Assembly: GCA_934292955.1 (NCBI GenBank)
Contig: CAKQXZ010000009.1
Span: forward strand, 1-44,927
From: an uncultured Clostridia bacterium
GTDB taxonomy: Bacteria > Bacillota_A > Clostridia > Christensenellales > Borkfalkiaceae
Direction of reading: 5' to 3'
Length of the DNA stretch: 44,927 nt
Position 1 is the first letter of the stretch, and the number at the start of each line of letters is the position of its first letter. Below the pieces are notes generated by a model that was not told the DNA's origin, ran no database searches, and saw only the letters and a list, made by a program, of their open reading frames with translations. Positions 42,665 through 44,927 of the stretch are shown one piece after another. The translations under genes were made by a program, and so were the position numbers.

Positions 42665-43570
42665 TTAAATGCCGATTACTATAAGATACAGCACGCCTAT
42701 GCCGAACGACGCAATGTTTGCCGCCAAAGCGTAAAGCAAGTGGATAAGGAAAAATCTGTGTTTTTCGCCGTTTTTGTTTTCGATGATGCGCATGCCGATA
42801 ATGTAAGCAAGAGTTTCGACTATCAGGACTACTATCTCCCACAGTATATAGTAAAACCCCATTGCGAGCGCGCCCGAGTTATAGTTATACAGATTCAGTC
42901 CGATGTTAAGAAGTACTTGCGTTATAACGTTGACTATTACTATAAACGTCAGTTTGTTGCCGCGATATCTGAAAAGCAGTGCGATTGCGATTTCGATTCC
43001 GATAGTTACGGCTATGCGCAAAATAAGTTTGACTATTTCTAAAAAGTAATTGTAACTTTTTACTGTTTTTATGTCGGTTGCCGTGTTGTTCGGCGTTGCG
43101 CCCGCGTAGTCCGAAGTGAAATATGACGAAAAGGCGTAACGCTCTAAAATTTCGTCGTTGACGATAAACTTGTCTTCCGTTTTAGAATAGATAAGAATTT
43201 TGAAAGTGTGCGGCGGATAATAGCCCCATCTGAAAGGGGTATCGTTATCCACAAGCGAGAAATAGTGCAGATAATAAAATCCGTCTTTATCGGTATAGGA
43301 CGAAAAGGCATTGTCGATTTCGGCAACGGTTTCATTGCCCGAAACTTGATAATGCGAATAGTCGTGGCTGTAAGGTCCCGTGCTTTCCGTTTTCGAAAGC
43401 AGAGTGCAATACAGGTTTCCGTCGGGCAGATTTTTGAATGTTATTTCTACAAAAGGTTTTGGTCCCATATCGGCTTTTGCAGTCGTTGTAACGGGGCTTA
43501 TTATTATGGCGCAGATAAGAAGTATTGCCGCTAGAACCGATAGAATCTTAGGAAAATTTTTTGTTTTCAT
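42665..43570 (-). CDS. Exported membrane protein with C-terminal helices
   Basis: This 301-residue protein has a signal peptide or first helix (residues 8-30, ending STTAKAD-like TTAKAD), an extracellular beta-rich domain of about 140 residues, and four or so C-terminal helices (from about 175 on, for example ILRIAVTIGIEIAIALLF and YYILWEIVVLIVETLAYIIG). The ATG at 43570 follows AAAGGT at 7 nt. It starts 36 bp after the stop of the VWA lipoprotein gene, so the two are co-transcribed. I do not recognise a family. The layout suggests a sensor or partner of the VWA lipoprotein, an inference from gene order only. Confidence 0.8.
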   Translation of the reverse strand: MKTKNFPKILSVLAAILLICAIIISPVTTTAKADMGPKPFVEITFKNLPDGNLYCTLLSKTESTGPYSHDYSHYQVSGNETVAEIDNAFSSYTDKDGFYYLHYFSLVDNDTPFRWGYYPPHTFKILIYSKTEDKFIVNDEILERYAFSSYFTSDYAGATPNNTATDIKTVKSYNYFLEIVKLILRIAVTIGIEIAIALLFRYRGNKLTFIVIVNVITQVLLNIGLNLYNYNSGALAMGFYYILWEIVVLIVETLAYIIGMRIIENKNGEKHRFFLIHLLYALAANIASFGIGVLYLIVIGI

Positions 43571-43606
43571 TACGTTTACCTTTATCGTTTCGGCTGTTAC
43601 ATGCAT

Positions 43607-44927
43607 TTACTGCGCCGGATTTGTTTTTTCTTGCTGCAAAACGGAGTCACGCCAATGAACGGGTTGTTCGAAAGTGCCGGTGTAGTAACCGTCTACAAGA
43701 CGAACCAACATATCGTTCATAAGTTCGATTACGTCGTTGGGAAGATCAGGGTCGTGGTGACTGCCGCCTATGCCCGAATCGTCCGTGATATAAGTGAACG
43801 TGCCGCCCGTAAGAATTGCCGCCTGACGGACAAGATATTCGGTAAACTGATCGGCGCCGCTTGCAAGAACGGGGCAGATTCTTATGCCTTTAGCCGCGGC
43901 TGCCGCAACTGCCGAAGAGTAGTTTGCTTTATCTTCTTCGGTCCGGTGACAGGGTGCGTCGAGCAGATTGAAAATTATCTTGGTTCCGTCCGCCGCCCAC
44001 TGTTTGTTAACAGCCATAAGCATTGCTTCGTCAAGCGCTTCGGGGTAATCGCCGCCGCCGCTCGCCGTAACCGAAGCGAGTATATCCTGCATTTCGGCGT
44101 AGTCGTTTTTGTCGGTTACGTCTTTGAAGTCTGCTACCACGAATTTTTGTTTATCGCTGTCGTCACGATAGAAAACGAAACCGAGATGAATTGTTATGTC
44201 GCCCGAGTGCTTTGCAACCACGCGTTCTATAACGTTGCCGAGCTCGGCTTTAAGGTAGTTCATTTCATCGCCCATAGAACCGGTTGCGTCGATTACGAAC
44301 ATAAGCTGAATAAGTTTTGCCTTTTCGCTCGTGCCGTTTTCAAAGTTGACTTTTATGTCGCGGTCGGTGGCGGAATACGTCGTTTTTTTGATTTGAATTT
44401 TATTGTTTATCACGCACGAAACGGTTATATCGCCCGAACTTTCCTGCGGAAAAAGATAGGCTACGCCCGCCGCGTCGGTCATTGCCGAAAACAGCGTTTT
44501 GTCGTCTTTGGTGCAGGTTACAGCCGCTTGTTCAACAACGTTTTCGCCGCAAGTAACGGTTACTTTCACGCGCGATAAAGAATACAAGCCGAAATTGTCG
44601 GTTATATGTTCCACAAATTTGCCGTTGTTTTCCGACGTCTGTCCCTTATAAAAAAGTTTCAGCCAGTCTTCGTAATAGTCGTTGTCGTTATGGGCGGCGG
44701 CTGTAAGCTGACCCGGGCTGATAGGCGTTATCTCGCCCGAAACGCCCGAATCGCCCGATCCGCCGTCGGGATACGGATATAGTTCGGCGTTGTCTTTGCC
44801 CGTATCGCTCGGGCGATATCCGTCGTCGTATCCCGGACCCGGGGCGTAGTAGTCTTTGCCGCTCGGAGCCGAGCTGCAGGCAAATAACGTCGATAACGTA
44901 AGAATACAGATTATAATAATCGTCAGT
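43607..44927 (-). CDS. VWA-domain lipoprotein (5' end cut by window)
   Basis: About 439 residues are visible; only the first few are missing. The signal LTIIIICILTLSTLFAC ends in a lipobox, then a Pro/Gly/Asp-rich linker (residues about 20-75). A carboxypeptidase-like or Ig-like beta domain follows, then a von Willebrand factor A domain with the MIDAS loop FVIDATGSMGDEM (a DxTxS form) and the supporting Thr/Asp loops, for example ASGGGDYPEALDEAM. VWA domains bind protein partners through a metal ion. A GTG near 44614 inside the linker could be mistaken for the start. The downstream four-helix protein gene is 36 bp away, so the two may act together at the membrane. Confidence 0.9.
   Translation of the reverse strand, partial: LTIIIICILTLSTLFACSSAPSGKDYYAPGPGYDDGYRPSDTGKDNAELYPYPDGGSGDSGVSGEITPISPGQLTAAAHNDNDYYEDWLKLFYKGQTSENNGKFVEHITDNFGLYSLSRVKVTVTCGENVVEQAAVTCTKDDKTLFSAMTDAAGVAYLFPQESSGDITVSCVINNKIQIKKTTYSATDRDIKVNFENGTSEKAKLIQLMFVIDATGSMGDEMNYLKAELGNVIERVVAKHSGDITIHLGFVFYRDDSDKQKFVVADFKDVTDKNDYAEMQDILASVTASGGGDYPEALDEAMLMAVNKQWAADGTKIIFNLLDAPCHRTEEDKANYSSAVAAAAAKGIRICPVLASGADQFTEYLVRQAAILTGGTFTYITDDSGIGGSHHDPDLPNDVIELMNDMLVRLVDGYYTGTFEQPVHWRDSVLQQEKTNPAQ

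Overview
The window looks like a chromosomal segment from a strictly anaerobic, spore-forming member of the Bacillota (Clostridia), probably an uncultured gut lineage. The grounds are a canonical spoIVA, a trimeric NAD(P)-linked [FeFe]-hydrogenase, sigma-A type promoters (TTGACA-17-TATAAT) with AGGAGG-like ribosome sites, a TPP riboswitch ahead of thiT, and a lipoprotein carrying InlB-type and BspA-type repeats. I see no insertion sequence, prophage, integrase or CRISPR array.

Layout: (1) 1-2.7 kb, two tandem mgtE magnesium transporter genes on the minus strand, the first cut by the window edge. (2) 3.1-8.6 kb, a lipoprotein of unknown role, a divergent M6-type metalloprotease lipoprotein, a DUF308-type membrane protein and a ZIP metal transporter. 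(3) 8.7-13.1 kb, the hydrogenase operon hydC-hydB-hydA. (4) 13.2-15.9 kb, a membrane diguanylate cyclase followed by a small exported peptide whose frame is broken in an A8 run, a divergent small Xre regulator with two palindromic operators, and thiT under a TPP riboswitch. (5) 16-23 kb, spoIVA, an AraC regulator divergent from a GH127 arabinofuranosidase, a MATE pump with a leader attenuator, and a Vat-type acetyltransferase. (6) 23.1-25.4 kb, iscR-iscS-iscU for Fe-S assembly, which would supply the hydrogenase and other Fe-S enzymes. (7) 25.6-33.1 kb, an alpha/beta hydrolase, a NodB-like protein, and a TetR gene two bases ahead of a 1404-residue InlB/LRR lipoprotein. (8) 33.3-36.6 kb, a zinc-ribbon protein, a lipoprotein, a tRNA operon (fMet, Met, Glu) and murG. 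(9) 36.8-44.9 kb, an alkaline phosphatase, a tyrosine-phosphatase-like lipoprotein, asnS, small membrane proteins and lipoproteins, and a VWA-domain lipoprotein truncated at the right edge.

The most striking signal is a dispersed motif that ordinary annotation does not explain: GATAATCGACYTATAG, often continued by CCCGAC and a T-run. It occurs ten times exactly and about six more times in degraded form, on both strands. Intergenic copies cluster at 3' ends of genes, and several sit in the loop or stem of unrelated terminator hairpins. Other copies lie inside coding sequences (both mgtE genes, spoIVA, murG, the NodB-like gene and the phosphatase-like gene), always in one of two reading frames, giving DNRLI or KSGYRSI-like peptides. 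In mgtE and murG these peptides fall at normal family positions without added residues. That pattern resembles DNA-uptake or other genome-wide recognition sequences more than inserted elements. The function is not shown by the sequence.
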